Under the pieces are notes generated by a model. It saw only the letters and a program-made list of their open reading frames with translations, ran no database searches and had not been told where the DNA came from. From the NCBI RefSeq assembly GCF_017573465.1, contig NZ_JAGEPF010000015.1, positions 124,001 through 188,000 on the forward strand: a stretch of DNA of 64,000 bases. Direction: 5' to 3'. This stretch comes from Actinomadura violacea (GTDB taxonomy: Bacteria; Actinomycetota; Actinomycetes; Streptosporangiales; Streptosporangiaceae). Below are positions 1-8,725 of this stretch, one piece after another. Position 1 is the first letter of the stretch, and each line of letters begins with the position of its first letter. The position numbers and the translations under genes were made by a program.

Positions 1-811
1 CGTCGAATCCGATGAGGCTGATCTGCCCGGGTACGTCCACCCGCATGTCGTGCAGCGCCTTCAGCGCGCCCAGCGTGGTGAGGTTGTTCGCGGTGAAGAT
101 CGCGGTCGGCGGTTCGGCGAGCGACAGCAGCGACAGGGTGAGCTGGTAGGCGCGCTCCTCGCGGAAGTCGCCGATCAGGTCGAGTTCCGGCGGGATCTCG
201 ACGCCGGCGGCGGACACGGCCTCCAGGAAGCCGTCCCGCCGGTATCGGCCCGGCGTGGACTCCTGGCCGCCGCTGATCATCGCGATGCGGGTGTGGCCGA
301 GCGCGAGGAGGTGCTCGGCGGCCTGCCGGCCGCCGGCGCGGTTGTCGACGAGGACGGCGTCGAAGCTCTCCCCGTCGGCGAGGTCGCGGTCGATGAACAC
401 GACCGGCAGCCCGCTGTCGCGCAGCTGCACCGGGGTCTGCTCGTGCTCGGTGGCCGGGGCGAGGATGATGCCGTCCACCTGGCGGGCCATGTCGGCGAGC
501 AGGTCGGCCTCGCGGGCGCCGCTCTCGTCGCTGTTGGCGAGCAGCAGCCGGTAACCGCGGTCGCGGCTGACGGACTCCATGCCCTTCACGACCGCGGCGA
601 AGTAGGGGTTGGTGATGTCGGGGACGACGACGCCGATGGTGCGGGTGCGTCCCGACTTCAGCGACTGCGCCGCGATGTTCGGCGCGAAGCCCAGCTCATC
701 CACGGCGGCCCGGATGGCCTCCGCTGACCTGACCCGCTGTCCCCGCAGGAACCGCGAGACGGTGGCGGGGGAGACGCCCGCCCGCGCCGCCACGTCGTGG
801 ATGGTCGCCAC
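1..811 (-). CDS. LacI-family transcriptional regulator (3' end outside window)
   Basis: Sugar-type LacI/GalR repressor; about 270 residues are visible and the C-terminus runs off the left edge. The N-terminus has the family helix-turn-helix (residues 3-24, with ATIHDVAARAGVSPATVSRF) and the hinge-helix region, followed by the periplasmic-binding-protein-like core (IGVVVPDITNPYF near residue 63). The GTG start follows a GGGAG ribosome-binding site. A LacI-type operator and promoter lie directly upstream, so autoregulation is likely. It is transcribed in the same direction as the Liv operon but 196 bp downstream of livF, so its targets are probably the genes left of the window. The ligand is unknown. 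Confidence 0.9.
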   Translation of the reverse strand, partial: MATIHDVAARAGVSPATVSRFLRGQRVRSAEAIRAAVDELGFAPNIAAQSLKSGRTRTIGVVVPDITNPYFAAVVKGMESVSRDRGYRLLLANSDESGAREADLLADMARQVDGIILAPATEHEQTPVQLRDSGLPVVFIDRDLADGESFDAVLVDNRAGGRQAAEHLLALGHTRIAMISGGQESTPGRYRRDGFLEAVSAAGVEIPPELDLIGDFREERAYQLTLSLLSLAEPPTAIFTANNLTTLGALKALHDMRVDVPGQISLIGFD

Positions 812-839
812 GTCGACTCCCGTCTGTTGCGCAGATCAC

Positions 840-888
840 TGAAATCGTTGTCAGAGAATGATTGCAGCATGCGCGCAGGCGATGTCAA
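840..888 (-). promoter_or_regulatory. LacI promoter with LacI-type operator
   Basis: On the minus strand a TTGACA -35 (888-883) is followed after 19 nt by AATCAT (863-858). Just downstream, at 853-840, lies TGACAACGATTTCA, a 14-bp imperfect palindrome with central CG (10 of 14 positions symmetric). This fits the general LacI-family operator form and overlaps the predicted transcription start. Autorepression by the adjacent LacI protein is inferred. Confidence 0.6.
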
Positions 889-1007
889 TAGGTGCGCCGC
901 CGAAAACGTGCTGATCTGCTGTTATCCGGCCCATGCGGCGCCGCGGGGGACTCGGTCGCCCAGAGAAACAGAAATCGGTTTCAGTAGTCGGCGCCCGCAG
1001 CGGCTGC

Positions 1008-1742
1008 TCAGCCGGTCTCGATGACGGGGTCGCCGCCGAGGTAGGCGGCCTTGACGCGGTCGTCGCGCGCGAGGTCCGCCGCTGGGCCGTCCAGGACGAT
1101 GCGGCCCGTCTCCAGCACGTAGGCGCGGTCGGCGAGGCGGAGCGTCTGGTGCGCGTTCTGCTCGACGATCAGGACGGTCGCGCCCTGGTCCCGGATGTCG
1201 CGGACGACCTGCAGCACCTGCTGTGCCGTCCGCGGCGCGAGCCCCATCGTCGGCTCGTCGAGGGCGAGCAGCCGGGGGCGCAGCATCAGCGCGCGGCCGA
1301 TCGCGAGCATCTGCTGCTCGCCGCCCGACAGCAGCCCGGCGAGCTGCCCGCGCCGCTCCCCGAGGCGCGGGAACATCGCGTACACCTCCTCGCGGCGGGC
1401 GCTCACCGCGGCCCGGTCGCGGCGCCGCAGGTAGCCGCCGAGCAGCAGGTTCTCCGCGACCGTCAGCGCCGGGAACACCCGGCGGCCCTCCGGGACGTGC
1501 CCGAGCCCGGCCGCGACGACCGTGTGCGCGTCGAGCCGGGTGATGTCGCGGCCGTCGAACTCGACGCGTCCCGACCGGGCGCGGTGCAGGCCGGTGATGG
1601 TGCGCAGCGTGGTCGTCTTGCCGGCGCCGTTGCTGCCGAGCAGCGCGACGATCTCGCCCTCGGCGACCTCGAAGGAGATCCCGGCCAGCGCCTCGACCTG
1701 CCCGTAGCGGCCGTGCAGGTCCGTCACCCGCAGCAGGGTCAC
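1008..1742 (-). CDS. livF: Branched-chain amino-acid ABC transporter ATP-binding protein LivF
   Basis: ATPase of a HAAT-family amino-acid importer, 244 aa, a normal length for LivF. Walker A GSNGAGKT is at residues 36-43, the signature LSGGE at 138-142 and Walker B LALDE ends at D162-E163. It acts on the inner face of the membrane with LivH and LivM. The GTG start overlaps the stop of the upstream LivM-LivG gene by 4 bp (GTGA), so translation is probably coupled. It is the last gene of a four-gene leftward operon. The transported amino acid cannot be read from the sequence; the adjacent hydroxyproline-catabolic operon makes hydroxyproline or proline a reasonable guess. Confidence 0.92.
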   Translation of the reverse strand: MTLLRVTDLHGRYGQVEALAGISFEVAEGEIVALLGSNGAGKTTTLRTITGLHRARSGRVEFDGRDITRLDAHTVVAAGLGHVPEGRRVFPALTVAENLLLGGYLRRRDRAAVSARREEVYAMFPRLGERRGQLAGLLSGGEQQMLAIGRALMLRPRLLALDEPTMGLAPRTAQQVLQVVRDIRDQGATVLIVEQNAHQTLRLADRAYVLETGRIVLDGPAADLARDDRVKAAYLGGDPVIETG

Positions 1743-3499
1743 CCCAGCACCTCCGTGACGAGGTCGGTCTCCGGGTCGTCGGGCACGCCGAGGTAGGCCG
1801 CGATCACCCGCGGGTCCGCCTGGATCTCGGCGGGCGGGCCCTCGGCGATCGCCCGGCCGTGCTCCAGGACGGTGACCCGGTCGGAGATCGACATGACCAG
1901 CGCGACGTCGTGCTCGATCAGCACCACCGCGGTGCCGAGCCCGCTGATCCGCGCGATCAGCTCCATCAGCGCGCGCTTCTCGGTCGGGTTGGCGCCCGCG
2001 GCGGGCTCGTCCAGCAGCAGCACCCGCGGCTCGGCGGCGAGCGCCCGCGCGATCTCCAGCCGGCGCCGGTCGCCGTAGGGCAGGCCCCCGGCGGGCCGGT
2101 CCGCCGCATCGGCCAGCCCGACGAAGTCCAGGCAGCGGCGGACCGCGTCCAGGTCGGCGCGGCGCGGCGGCCGCAGCAGCGCCCGGTCGCGGGCGAACCG
2201 GCCGATCAGCACGTTCTCGGCGACGGTCATCTCCTCGAACAGCCGGATGCTCTGGAACGTGCGGGCCAGCCCGGCGGCGGCGACCCGGTGCGGGGACAGC
2301 CCGCGCACCCGCCGCCCGCCGAGCGCGACGGTGCCCGACGACGGCGGGATCAGCCCGGTGATGCAGTTGAACGCGGTGGTCTTGCCCGCCCCGTTCGGGC
2401 CGATCACGCTCACCACCTGCCCGGCGGCGGCGCGCAGCCGCAGGTCCGCGACGGCCGTGACGCCGCCGAACTCCCGGGTCAGGCCGTCCACCTCCAGCAG
2501 CGCGCCCGTCTCGGCCCGGGCGGGCCGCGCCTCGGCGGGCGCCCGCGCGGGCAGCCGGAACCGGCGCGGCCGGGCCGGCCACACGCCCTGCGGCCGCAGG
2601 ATCACGATGACGATGAGCAGCAGCGCGAAGAACAGCCCCCGGTACTCCTGCACGGTCCGCAGCGCCTCGGGCAGCGCGACGATGACGATCGCACCGACCA
2701 TCACCCCGGGCCGGCTGCCCATCCCGCCGATGATCACTACGAGCAGGATCATCAGCGAGGTCAGGAACGTGAAGCTGGACGGGTCGACGGTGCCGAGCTG
2801 CGCGGCGTTCAGCGGCCCCGCGACCGCGCCGACCGCGGCGCCGAGGACGTAGGCGAGCAGCTTCACCCGCCGGGACGGGACGCCGACGGCCTCGGCGGCG
2901 GTGTCGTCGGACCGGATCGCCCGCCACGCGTACGCCAGCCGCGTCCGCGCCAGCAGGCCCGTCAGGACCAGCACGACGGCGAAGAACGCGAGCGCCAGGT
3001 AGAAGAAGCCGGCGGGCGTGACGATCTGCCGGCCGCCGACCGAGACCGGCGGGATCCCGGTCAGCCCGTTCGGGCCGCCGGTGACGTCCAGGTTCACCAC
3101 GGTGATCCGGATGATCTCGCCGAAGCCGAGCGTGACGATCGCGAGGTAGTCGCTGCGCAGCCGCAGCGTCGGGTACCCGATCACGACCCCGGCGGCGGCC
3201 GCGGCGAGCACCGCGGCGGGCAGCGTCAGCCAGAAGTTCCAGTCCAGCTTCAGCATCAGCAGGCCGGAGGTGTACGCGCCGATCGCGAAGAACGCCGCGA
3301 AGCCGAGGTCGAGCAGCCCGGCGTAGCCGACAACGATGTTGATGCCGAGCCCGAGGATCGCGTAGATGAGGATCGTCCCGGCGACGGTGACCTGGTAGTC
3401 GTCCATCACCTGCCCGCCGGCGAGCGCGATCACGATCAGCAGCGGCCAGCCGCCGTGCCGGAGCGCCGGGTTCCGGAGGAGCGCGAAGCGGGCCTTCAT
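1739..3499 (-). CDS. livM/livG: Fused LivM permease / LivG ATPase
   Basis: One uninterrupted 586-aa reading frame joins a LivM-type permease and a LivG-type ATPase that are often encoded separately. Roughly residues 1-320 form a multi-helix membrane domain with LivM signatures (NIVVGYAGLLDLG, TGGPNGLTGIP). After a basic, proline/alanine-rich linker, residues ~335-586 form the ABC domain with Walker A GPNGAGKT, a Walker B ending LLLDEPAAGANP and the LivG-type switch IEHDVALVM. The ATG overlaps the livH stop (ATGA). Such M-G fusions are known in the family. With LivF it would supply two different ATPase subunits to one importer. Confidence 0.9.
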   Translation of the reverse strand: MKARFALLRNPALRHGGWPLLIVIALAGGQVMDDYQVTVAGTILIYAILGLGINIVVGYAGLLDLGFAAFFAIGAYTSGLLMLKLDWNFWLTLPAAVLAAAAAGVVIGYPTLRLRSDYLAIVTLGFGEIIRITVVNLDVTGGPNGLTGIPPVSVGGRQIVTPAGFFYLALAFFAVVLVLTGLLARTRLAYAWRAIRSDDTAAEAVGVPSRRVKLLAYVLGAAVGAVAGPLNAAQLGTVDPSSFTFLTSLMILLVVIIGGMGSRPGVMVGAIVIVALPEALRTVQEYRGLFFALLLIVIVILRPQGVWPARPRRFRLPARAPAEARPARAETGALLEVDGLTREFGGVTAVADLRLRAAAGQVVSVIGPNGAGKTTAFNCITGLIPPSSGTVALGGRRVRGLSPHRVAAAGLARTFQSIRLFEEMTVAENVLIGRFARDRALLRPPRRADLDAVRRCLDFVGLADAADRPAGGLPYGDRRRLEIARALAAEPRVLLLDEPAAGANPTEKRALMELIARISGLGTAVVLIEHDVALVMSISDRVTVLEHGRAIAEGPPAEIQADPRVIAAYLGVPDDPETDLVTEVLG

Positions 3500-4395
3500 G
3501 CGCGCTCCACGACGCGCTCGCCGAACAGCCCGGTCGGCCGCAGCGCCAGCACCGCGATCAGCAGCCCGAAGATGATCACGTCGGTCCAGCGGGACGAGAC
3601 GTACCCGGCGGCGAACGACTGGACGAGCCCGATGCACACGCCCGCGACCATCGTCCCCGGCAGGTTCCCGATCCCGCCGAGCACCGCGGCGGTGAACGCG
3701 CGCAGCCCGATGAGGAAGCCCATGCCGAAGCTGATCTGCACGTAGTACAGCCCGTACATGACGCCGGCGGCGCCCGCGAGCATGGACCCGACGAAGAACG
3801 TGACGAGGATCAGCCGCTCGACGTTGATGCCCTGCAGGCGGGCGGCGTCCCGGTCCATCGCCAGCGCCCGCATCGCCGTGCCGGTGACGGTGCGGGTGAC
3901 GAACAGCCACAGCCCCGCCATCAGCGCCACCGACAGCAGCACCAGCGCGAGCTGCCCGTAGGTGACGCGGACGGTGCCGCTGAAGATCCGGCCGCCGTCC
4001 AGCACCCCCGGATACGACTTGAACCGGGCGTGCGTCAGGTCCTTCACGCCCTCCTCAAGCGCCAGCGACACCCCGATCGCGGAGATCAGCAGCGCCAGCC
4101 GGGGTGAGGAGAGCAGCGGGACGTAGGCGGCGCGGGCGATCCCGGTGCCGACCACGCCCGTGGTCAGCGCGCCGACCACCACCGCGGCGAGCAGCGCGGG
4201 CCACGCCGACCCGCCGGTGACGCCGAGCGTGGTCAGCACCCCGTACCCGGCGAACGCCCCGATCATGAACACGTCGCCGTGCGCGAAGTTGATCAGCCGC
4301 ACCACGCCGTAGATCATCGAGTAGCCGAGCGCGATCAGCGCCAGGAACGCCCCGATGGTCAGGCCGTTCACCAGGTACTGGACGAACTCGCTCAT
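3496..4395 (-). CDS. livH: Branched-chain amino-acid ABC transporter permease LivH
   Basis: A 299-aa integral membrane permease with about eight hydrophobic segments. The N-terminus (YLVNGLTIGAFLALIALGYSM) and the motif INFAHGDVFMIGA are diagnostic of LivH. It forms the translocation pore with the LivM part of the next gene. It begins 10 bp after the stop of the binding-protein gene and ends with a 4-bp overlap into livM-livG, so all four genes are one operon. Confidence 0.93.
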   Translation of the reverse strand: MSEFVQYLVNGLTIGAFLALIALGYSMIYGVVRLINFAHGDVFMIGAFAGYGVLTTLGVTGGSAWPALLAAVVVGALTTGVVGTGIARAAYVPLLSSPRLALLISAIGVSLALEEGVKDLTHARFKSYPGVLDGGRIFSGTVRVTYGQLALVLLSVALMAGLWLFVTRTVTGTAMRALAMDRDAARLQGINVERLILVTFFVGSMLAGAAGVMYGLYYVQISFGMGFLIGLRAFTAAVLGGIGNLPGTMVAGVCIGLVQSFAAGYVSSRWTDVIIFGLLIAVLALRPTGLFGERVVERA

Positions 4396-4405
4396 GCCGC
4401 CGCGC

Positions 4406-5605
4406 TCACGAGGCCTTGGCGTCCACCCAGGCGCCGCTCTTGTCGAGCTTCTTGAAGGCGGTGAACGCGCCGTTCTGCACGTGGACGGTGATGTACAGCG
4501 GGTCGGTCCGGTCGCCCTTCGCGTCGAAGGTGATCGGGCCGGTGATGCCGGGGAAGTCCTTGACGCCGTGCAGGCCCTTGATGATGTCGGCGCCCTTCGT
4601 CCCGGTCTGGCCGATGACCTTCGCCAGGACCTTCACCGCGTCGTACTCGTAGACGGAGAACGGCCCGGGGTCGGCGCCGTTCTTCGCCTTGTAGGCCGAC
4701 ACGAACCCCGATGCGGCGGGCAGGTCCTTGGCGAGCGGCGCGGTCGTGGCGATGTAGCCGTCGGCCGCCGAGCCGGCCGTCTTCAGGACGGTCGCGTCGG
4801 TCGTCGCGTCCCCGCCCATCAGCGTGAACTTCAACCCGAGCTGCTTGCGCTGCTTCATCAGCAGGCCCGCCTCGGCGTAGTAGCCGGTGAAGTACAGGAC
4901 GTCCGGCTTCGTCGAGGCGATCTTCGTCAGGACGGGGCTGTAGTCGGACTGGCCGGGCTGCAGCGCGTCCTCGTAGACGACCTGGCCGCCGGCCTGCTTC
5001 ACCGAGTTCGCCGCCGCGTCCGCGAGGCCCTTGGCGTAGGTGGTGTTGTCGTGCAGCAGCGCGATCCGCTTCGCGCCGAGCGGGCCGGTCATGAACTTCG
5101 CCGCGACCAGGCCCTGGTTGTCGTCGCGCCCGCAGGTGCGGAACACCTTGCCCTTGCCGCTGTCGGTGAGCGACGGGTTGGTGGAGGCGTCCATGACGAA
5201 CGGCACGCTCCGCCGCCCGTAGATCGGGATGGCGGGCACCGCCGCGCCCGAGCAGTAGCCGCCGGCGACCGCCACGACGCCGCTGTTCAGCAGCTTCTGC
5301 GCGGCCTGCGCGCCCTGCTGCGCGCTGCACTGGTCGTCCGCCTGGACGATCTTGATCTTCTTGCCCTTCACCCCGCCGGCCTTGTTGACCTCGTCGGCGG
5401 CGACCCGCGCGGCGGCGAGGATGTCCTGGCCCGCGGAGGCGGAGTCGCCGCTCAGCGGCGCCGGAACGCCGATCTTGACGTCGCCGGAGCCGCCGGAGCC
5501 GCCCGATCCGCAGCCGGCGGCGAGCGGGACCAGCAGCAGCCCGGCGCCGGCCGCCGCGAGCCCGTGCGATCGCGCTCCGCCGCGCCGTCGTCTTCTGGCC
5601 GTCAT
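4406..5605 (-). CDS. livK: Amino-acid ABC transporter substrate-binding lipoprotein (LivK family)
   Basis: A 399-aa type I periplasmic-binding protein (Peripla_BP_6). The start was set at the ATG preceded by GGGAG because it gives a clean lipoprotein signal: arginine-rich n-region, hydrophobic stretch, then lipobox LAAGC with Cys32 as the lipidated residue, followed by a Gly/Ser linker. The mature domain begins VKIGVPAPLSGDSASAGQDIL, typical of LivK and related amino-acid receptors. First gene of the Liv operon. Substrate unproven; hydroxyproline, proline or another amino acid are options given the neighbours. Confidence 0.9.
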   Translation of the reverse strand: MTARRRRRGGARSHGLAAAGAGLLLVPLAAGCGSGGSGGSGDVKIGVPAPLSGDSASAGQDILAAARVAADEVNKAGGVKGKKIKIVQADDQCSAQQGAQAAQKLLNSGVVAVAGGYCSGAAVPAIPIYGRRSVPFVMDASTNPSLTDSGKGKVFRTCGRDDNQGLVAAKFMTGPLGAKRIALLHDNTTYAKGLADAAANSVKQAGGQVVYEDALQPGQSDYSPVLTKIASTKPDVLYFTGYYAEAGLLMKQRKQLGLKFTLMGGDATTDATVLKTAGSAADGYIATTAPLAKDLPAASGFVSAYKAKNGADPGPFSVYEYDAVKVLAKVIGQTGTKGADIIKGLHGVKDFPGITGPITFDAKGDRTDPLYITVHVQNGAFTAFKKLDKSGAWVDAKAS

Positions 5606-5762
5606 CGCCGCTCCCTCGCTCGTCAGGCGGGTTGGCAAAAGCGTGATCCGCCTGCGGACGGCCGTCGAGACGACGAAGCATGCGATCTCATGTCGTGATC
5701 GGTAAGCACCGCTTGCCCTTCCGCCCTGGACGGCGCCGGGGCCGGGTCGCGAGGATCGGCGC

Positions 5763-6740
5763 ATGGCCGACGTCCTGCTGCTGTCCGCCGCCGACGTGCG
5801 CGCGGTGTTCGACCTGCCGGCCGCGATCGAGTCGCAGCGGGCCGCGTTCGCGGCGCTCGGCACCGGCGAGGCGCGGCTCGCGCCGCGGGTGCTGCTGGAC
5901 GGCCCGGACGGCGCGGTGGCGTTCAGCTACCTGTCGCGGCTTCCCGGGACGGGCGCGGTCGCGAAGTTCGGCAGCGTCACGCCGGGCAACGCCGCGCGCG
6001 GCCTGCCGAGCGTCGCGGCGCTGGTCACCGTGCAGGACCCGGTGGACGGGCGGCCCGTCGCGATCATCGAGGGCGAGGCGGTCACGACGCTGCGGACGTC
6101 CGCGGCGAGCGCGGTCGCCGCGGACCACCTCGCGGCCCCGGCCGCGTCCCGGCTCGCCGTGATCGGCTGCGGCGTGCAGGGCCGCGCGCACGTGCGGGCG
6201 CTACCGCGCGTCCGCCCGGTCGAGCGGGTGACCGTGGTCTGCCGCAACGCCGGGACGTGCGGCGCCGCCGCCGAGCTGGCCGCGGAGCTGGAGCTCCCGG
6301 TCGAGGGGACCGGGGACGTCCGCGCGGCCGTCGCCGGCGCCGACCTCGTCGTCACCGCCACCACCAGCGCGGAGCCGGTCGTCCTCGGCGAGTGGCTCGA
6401 ACCGGGCTGCACGGTGCTGAGCGTCGGGTCGTTCGCGCCGGACCGCCGCGAGGTCGACGGCGCGCTCCTCGACCGCGCGGCCGCCGTCGTCGTGGACGAC
6501 GTGGACACCGCCGTGCGGCAGGCGGGCCCGATCGTGGCGGGGCTGCGCGACGGACGGCTGAGCGAGGACCGGATCAGGCCCCTCGGCCCGATCGTCGCCG
6601 GGCTCGCGCCCGGCCGCGCCGCGGCCGACGACGTCGTCTTCTACAACAGCGTCGGCCTCGGCGTGCAGGACACGGCGGCCGCGGCCGTCATCGTGGAGCG
6701 CGCCCGCGCCGCCGGCGCGGGCCGGATCGTCGCGCTGTAG
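5763..6740 (+). CDS. Ornithine cyclodeaminase / pyrroline-2-carboxylate reductase family enzyme
   Basis: A 325-aa member of the ornithine cyclodeaminase/mu-crystallin family, with an NAD(P)-binding Rossmann motif (VIGCGVQGRAH, glycines from about residue 135) and the family stretches PSVAALVTVQDP and GEAVTTLRTSAASAVAAD. Family members deaminate ornithine, reduce cyclic imines such as delta1-pyrroline-2-carboxylate, or act on other amino acids. The hydroxyproline genes downstream favour a pyrroline-2-carboxylate reductase role (as LhpI-type enzymes have in trans-3-hydroxyproline use), but this is inference from context. It diverges from the Liv operon across a 157-bp gap. Confidence 0.8.
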   Translation: MADVLLLSAADVRAVFDLPAAIESQRAAFAALGTGEARLAPRVLLDGPDGAVAFSYLSRLPGTGAVAKFGSVTPGNAARGLPSVAALVTVQDPVDGRPVAIIEGEAVTTLRTSAASAVAADHLAAPAASRLAVIGCGVQGRAHVRALPRVRPVERVTVVCRNAGTCGAAAELAAELELPVEGTGDVRAAVAGADLVVTATTSAEPVVLGEWLEPGCTVLSVGSFAPDRREVDGALLDRAAAVVVDDVDTAVRQAGPIVAGLRDGRLSEDRIRPLGPIVAGLAPGRAAADDVVFYNSVGLGVQDTAAAAVIVERARAAGAGRIVAL

Positions 6741-6783
6741 CGGGCCGGACCGGACGGCACGCCGCGCCGTCGGTAAACTACGT

Positions 6784-6799
6784 GTTCGTTAAAGCGAAC
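6784..6799. promoter_or_regulatory. Candidate operator copy 1 (regulator promoter)
   Basis: The element GTTCGTTAAAGCGAAC has 5-bp inverted arms around a 6-nt A/T-rich core. It lies between a possible -10 (TAAACT, 6774-6779) and the XRE-cupin gene. Aligned with the reverse complement of the element at 7515-7532, 16 of 18 positions agree, so both are probably sites for the same regulator. Confidence 0.65.
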
Positions 6800-6847
6800 G
6801 CAAGAGATGCGGGCGGGCGGCGTCCCGCGGGCGAAGGGGGCGGGCAC

Positions 6848-7459
6848 GTGGGCGGTCCGGGCGATTCGGTGCGGGACGTGCTGGCGGGCAACCTGCGCCG
6901 CGCGCGGCTGGAGCTCGGGCTGTCGCTGTCGGAGCTGTCGCGCCGGTCGAAGATCGGCAAGGCGACGTTGTCGCAGCTGGAGGCGGGCGCGGGCAACCCG
7001 ACCATCGAGACGGTGTTCAGCCTGTCGCGCGCCCTGGAGGTGCCGATCTCCGACCTGCTGGACCACCAGGAGCCGTCCGGGCTGACCGTGGTGCGCGGCG
7101 CGGACGTCGAGGTGCTGCGCGGCGAGGGCGTCGACCTGCGCCCGCTGCGCGGCATCGAGTCCGGCGGCGCGATCTTCGAGGTGTACGACCAGCAGGTCAG
7201 GGCCGGTTCCCGGCAGGACTCGCTCGGCCATGTCGGGACCGAGCACACCATCGTGCAGGCGGGCCGGCTCGGCGTTCGGGTGGACGACCGGGACGTGGAG
7301 CTCGGGCCCGGCGACTACGTGAGCTTCGATGCCCGGCTGCCGCACACCTACACCGCCCTCGATGGGGCCGTCCGGTCCGTGCTGCTCCTGCAGTACCGCT
7401 CTGACCAGCGGCTTCATGCCGCACCGGCGGAGTCGCCGCACCTGGTCGAGACGCCGTGA
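6848..7459 (+). CDS. XRE-family regulator with C-terminal cupin domain
   Basis: A 203-aa two-domain regulator. Residues ~10-66 are a lambda-Cro-type helix-turn-helix (LSLSELSRRSKIGKATLSQLE), and residues ~100-190 form a cupin sensor barrel (GTEHTIVQAGRLGVRV, ELGPGDYVSFDARLPHTY). In this family the cupin binds a small metabolite. The GTG start is preceded by AAGGGGG at good distance. Its position between two copies of one palindrome, and before the hydroxyproline operon, suggests it controls itself and that operon. Ligand and sign of regulation are not visible. Confidence 0.87.
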   Translation: MGGPGDSVRDVLAGNLRRARLELGLSLSELSRRSKIGKATLSQLEAGAGNPTIETVFSLSRALEVPISDLLDHQEPSGLTVVRGADVEVLRGEGVDLRPLRGIESGGAIFEVYDQQVRAGSRQDSLGHVGTEHTIVQAGRLGVRVDDRDVELGPGDYVSFDARLPHTYTALDGAVRSVLLLQYRSDQRLHAAPAESPHLVETP

Positions 7460-7478
7460 CGGCGGTCTCATCCGCGCA

Positions 7479-7532
7479 TTGACAGCGCGCCGCGGGCGGA
7501 CGTACTCTCGGGCTCGTTCGGTTTAACGAACG
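7479..7532 (+). promoter_or_regulatory. Promoter and operator copy 2 of the hydroxyproline operon
   Basis: TTGACA (7479-7484), an 18-nt spacer and TACTCT (7503-7508) form a good vegetative-type promoter. Immediately downstream the 18-bp palindrome CGTTCGGTTTAACGAACG (7515-7532) covers the predicted start point, a position expected for repression. It matches the element at 6783-6800 in 16 of 18 positions when reversed. Confidence 0.75.
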
Positions 7533-7564
7533 CTCTGGACGGTGACGGCGCGGCGGGAGGGTCG

Positions 7565-8725
7565 ATGACGCGGATCGTGGTGCTGGGCGCCGGGATGGTC
7601 GGCGCGGCCTGCGCCCGCGAGCTGGCCCTCGCCGGGTTCGCGGTCACGGTCGTCGACCGGTCCGGCCCGGCCGCGGGCACCACCGCGCACGGCGAGGGCA
7701 ACGTCCTCGTCTCCGACAAGGGGCCCGGCCCGGAGCTGGAGCTGGCGAAGCTGTCCCGCGAGCTGTGGCCCGCGATCCTGGACGGCGACCCGAACGCGGA
7801 TGCCGCCGAATGGGACCCCAAGGGCGGCATCGTCGTCGCCACCACCGCCGAGGGCGCCGGCGCGCTCACCGAGTTCGCCGAAGGGCAGCGGAAGGCCGGC
7901 GTCACCGCCGAGGAGATGGACGTCGCCGCGCTCGCCGCCGCCGAACCCCACCTCACCCGCGACGTCGCCAAAGCCGTCCGCTACCCCGAGGACGCGCAGG
8001 TGCAGCCCACCGGCGCCGCGACCGCGCTGCTCGCCGCCGCCGTCCGCGCCGGCGCCGAACTGCGCACCGGCTGCGAGGCGCTCGGCGCCGTCCGCCGCGG
8101 CGGGCGGATCACCGGCGTCCGCACCTCCGCCGGGACGATCGAGGGCGACGCCGTCGTCAACGCCGCCGGACCCTGGTCCGGGGAGGTCGCGAAGAGGCTC
8201 GGCGTCCGGCTCGACGTCCGGCCCCGCCGCGGCGAGGTGCTGGTGACCGCGCCGATGCCGCCGACCGTCTTCCACAAGGTCTACGACGCCGACTACGTGG
8301 GCGCCGTCGGCAGCGCCGCCGAGGACCTCCAGGCGTCCGCGGTCGTCGAGGCCACCCGCGGCGGCACGATCCTGCTCGGCTCGTCGCGCCGCCGCGTCGG
8401 GTTCGACGACCGGCTCCGTCCCGAGGTGCTGTCGGTCATCGCCGCCAAGGCGCTGCGGCTGTTCCCGATGCTGGCCGGCGTGCCGGTGATCCGGGCCTAC
8501 GGCGGGTTCCGCCCGTTCGTCCCCGACCACCTGCCGGTCATCGGCGCCGACCCCGGCCTGGACGGCCTCTGGCACGCCACCGGCCACGAGGGCGCCGGGA
8601 TCGGGCTGTCCGCCGGCACCGCCGCCGTGCTGCGCGACCTGATGCTCGGCCGCGAGCCCGCGATCGACGCCGACCCGTTCCGGGCGGACCGGCCCGCCGT
8701 CCAGTCCGAAGGAGAGAACCTGTGA
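7565..8725 (+). CDS. FAD-dependent D-hydroxyproline dehydrogenase, DadA-like (beta) subunit
   Basis: A 386-aa DAO-family flavoprotein with the N-terminal dinucleotide fold VVLGAGMVGAACAREL and the C-terminal FAD contact region RAYGGFRPFVPDHLPVIG. It resembles the catalytic, amino-acid-oxidising subunit (HcnC/SoxB-like) of hetero-oligomeric dehydrogenases. The next two genes supply the other subunits, so the expected reaction is oxidation of cis-4-hydroxy-D-proline to delta1-pyrroline-4-hydroxy-2-carboxylate. The start follows GGGAGGG. The stop overlaps the next gene's GTG. D-proline or another D-amino acid remains a possible substrate. Confidence 0.85.
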   Translation: MTRIVVLGAGMVGAACARELALAGFAVTVVDRSGPAAGTTAHGEGNVLVSDKGPGPELELAKLSRELWPAILDGDPNADAAEWDPKGGIVVATTAEGAGALTEFAEGQRKAGVTAEEMDVAALAAAEPHLTRDVAKAVRYPEDAQVQPTGAATALLAAAVRAGAELRTGCEALGAVRRGGRITGVRTSAGTIEGDAVVNAAGPWSGEVAKRLGVRLDVRPRRGEVLVTAPMPPTVFHKVYDADYVGAVGSAAEDLQASAVVEATRGGTILLGSSRRRVGFDDRLRPEVLSVIAAKALRLFPMLAGVPVIRAYGGFRPFVPDHLPVIGADPGLDGLWHATGHEGAGIGLSAGTAAVLRDLMLGREPAIDADPFRADRPAVQSEGENL

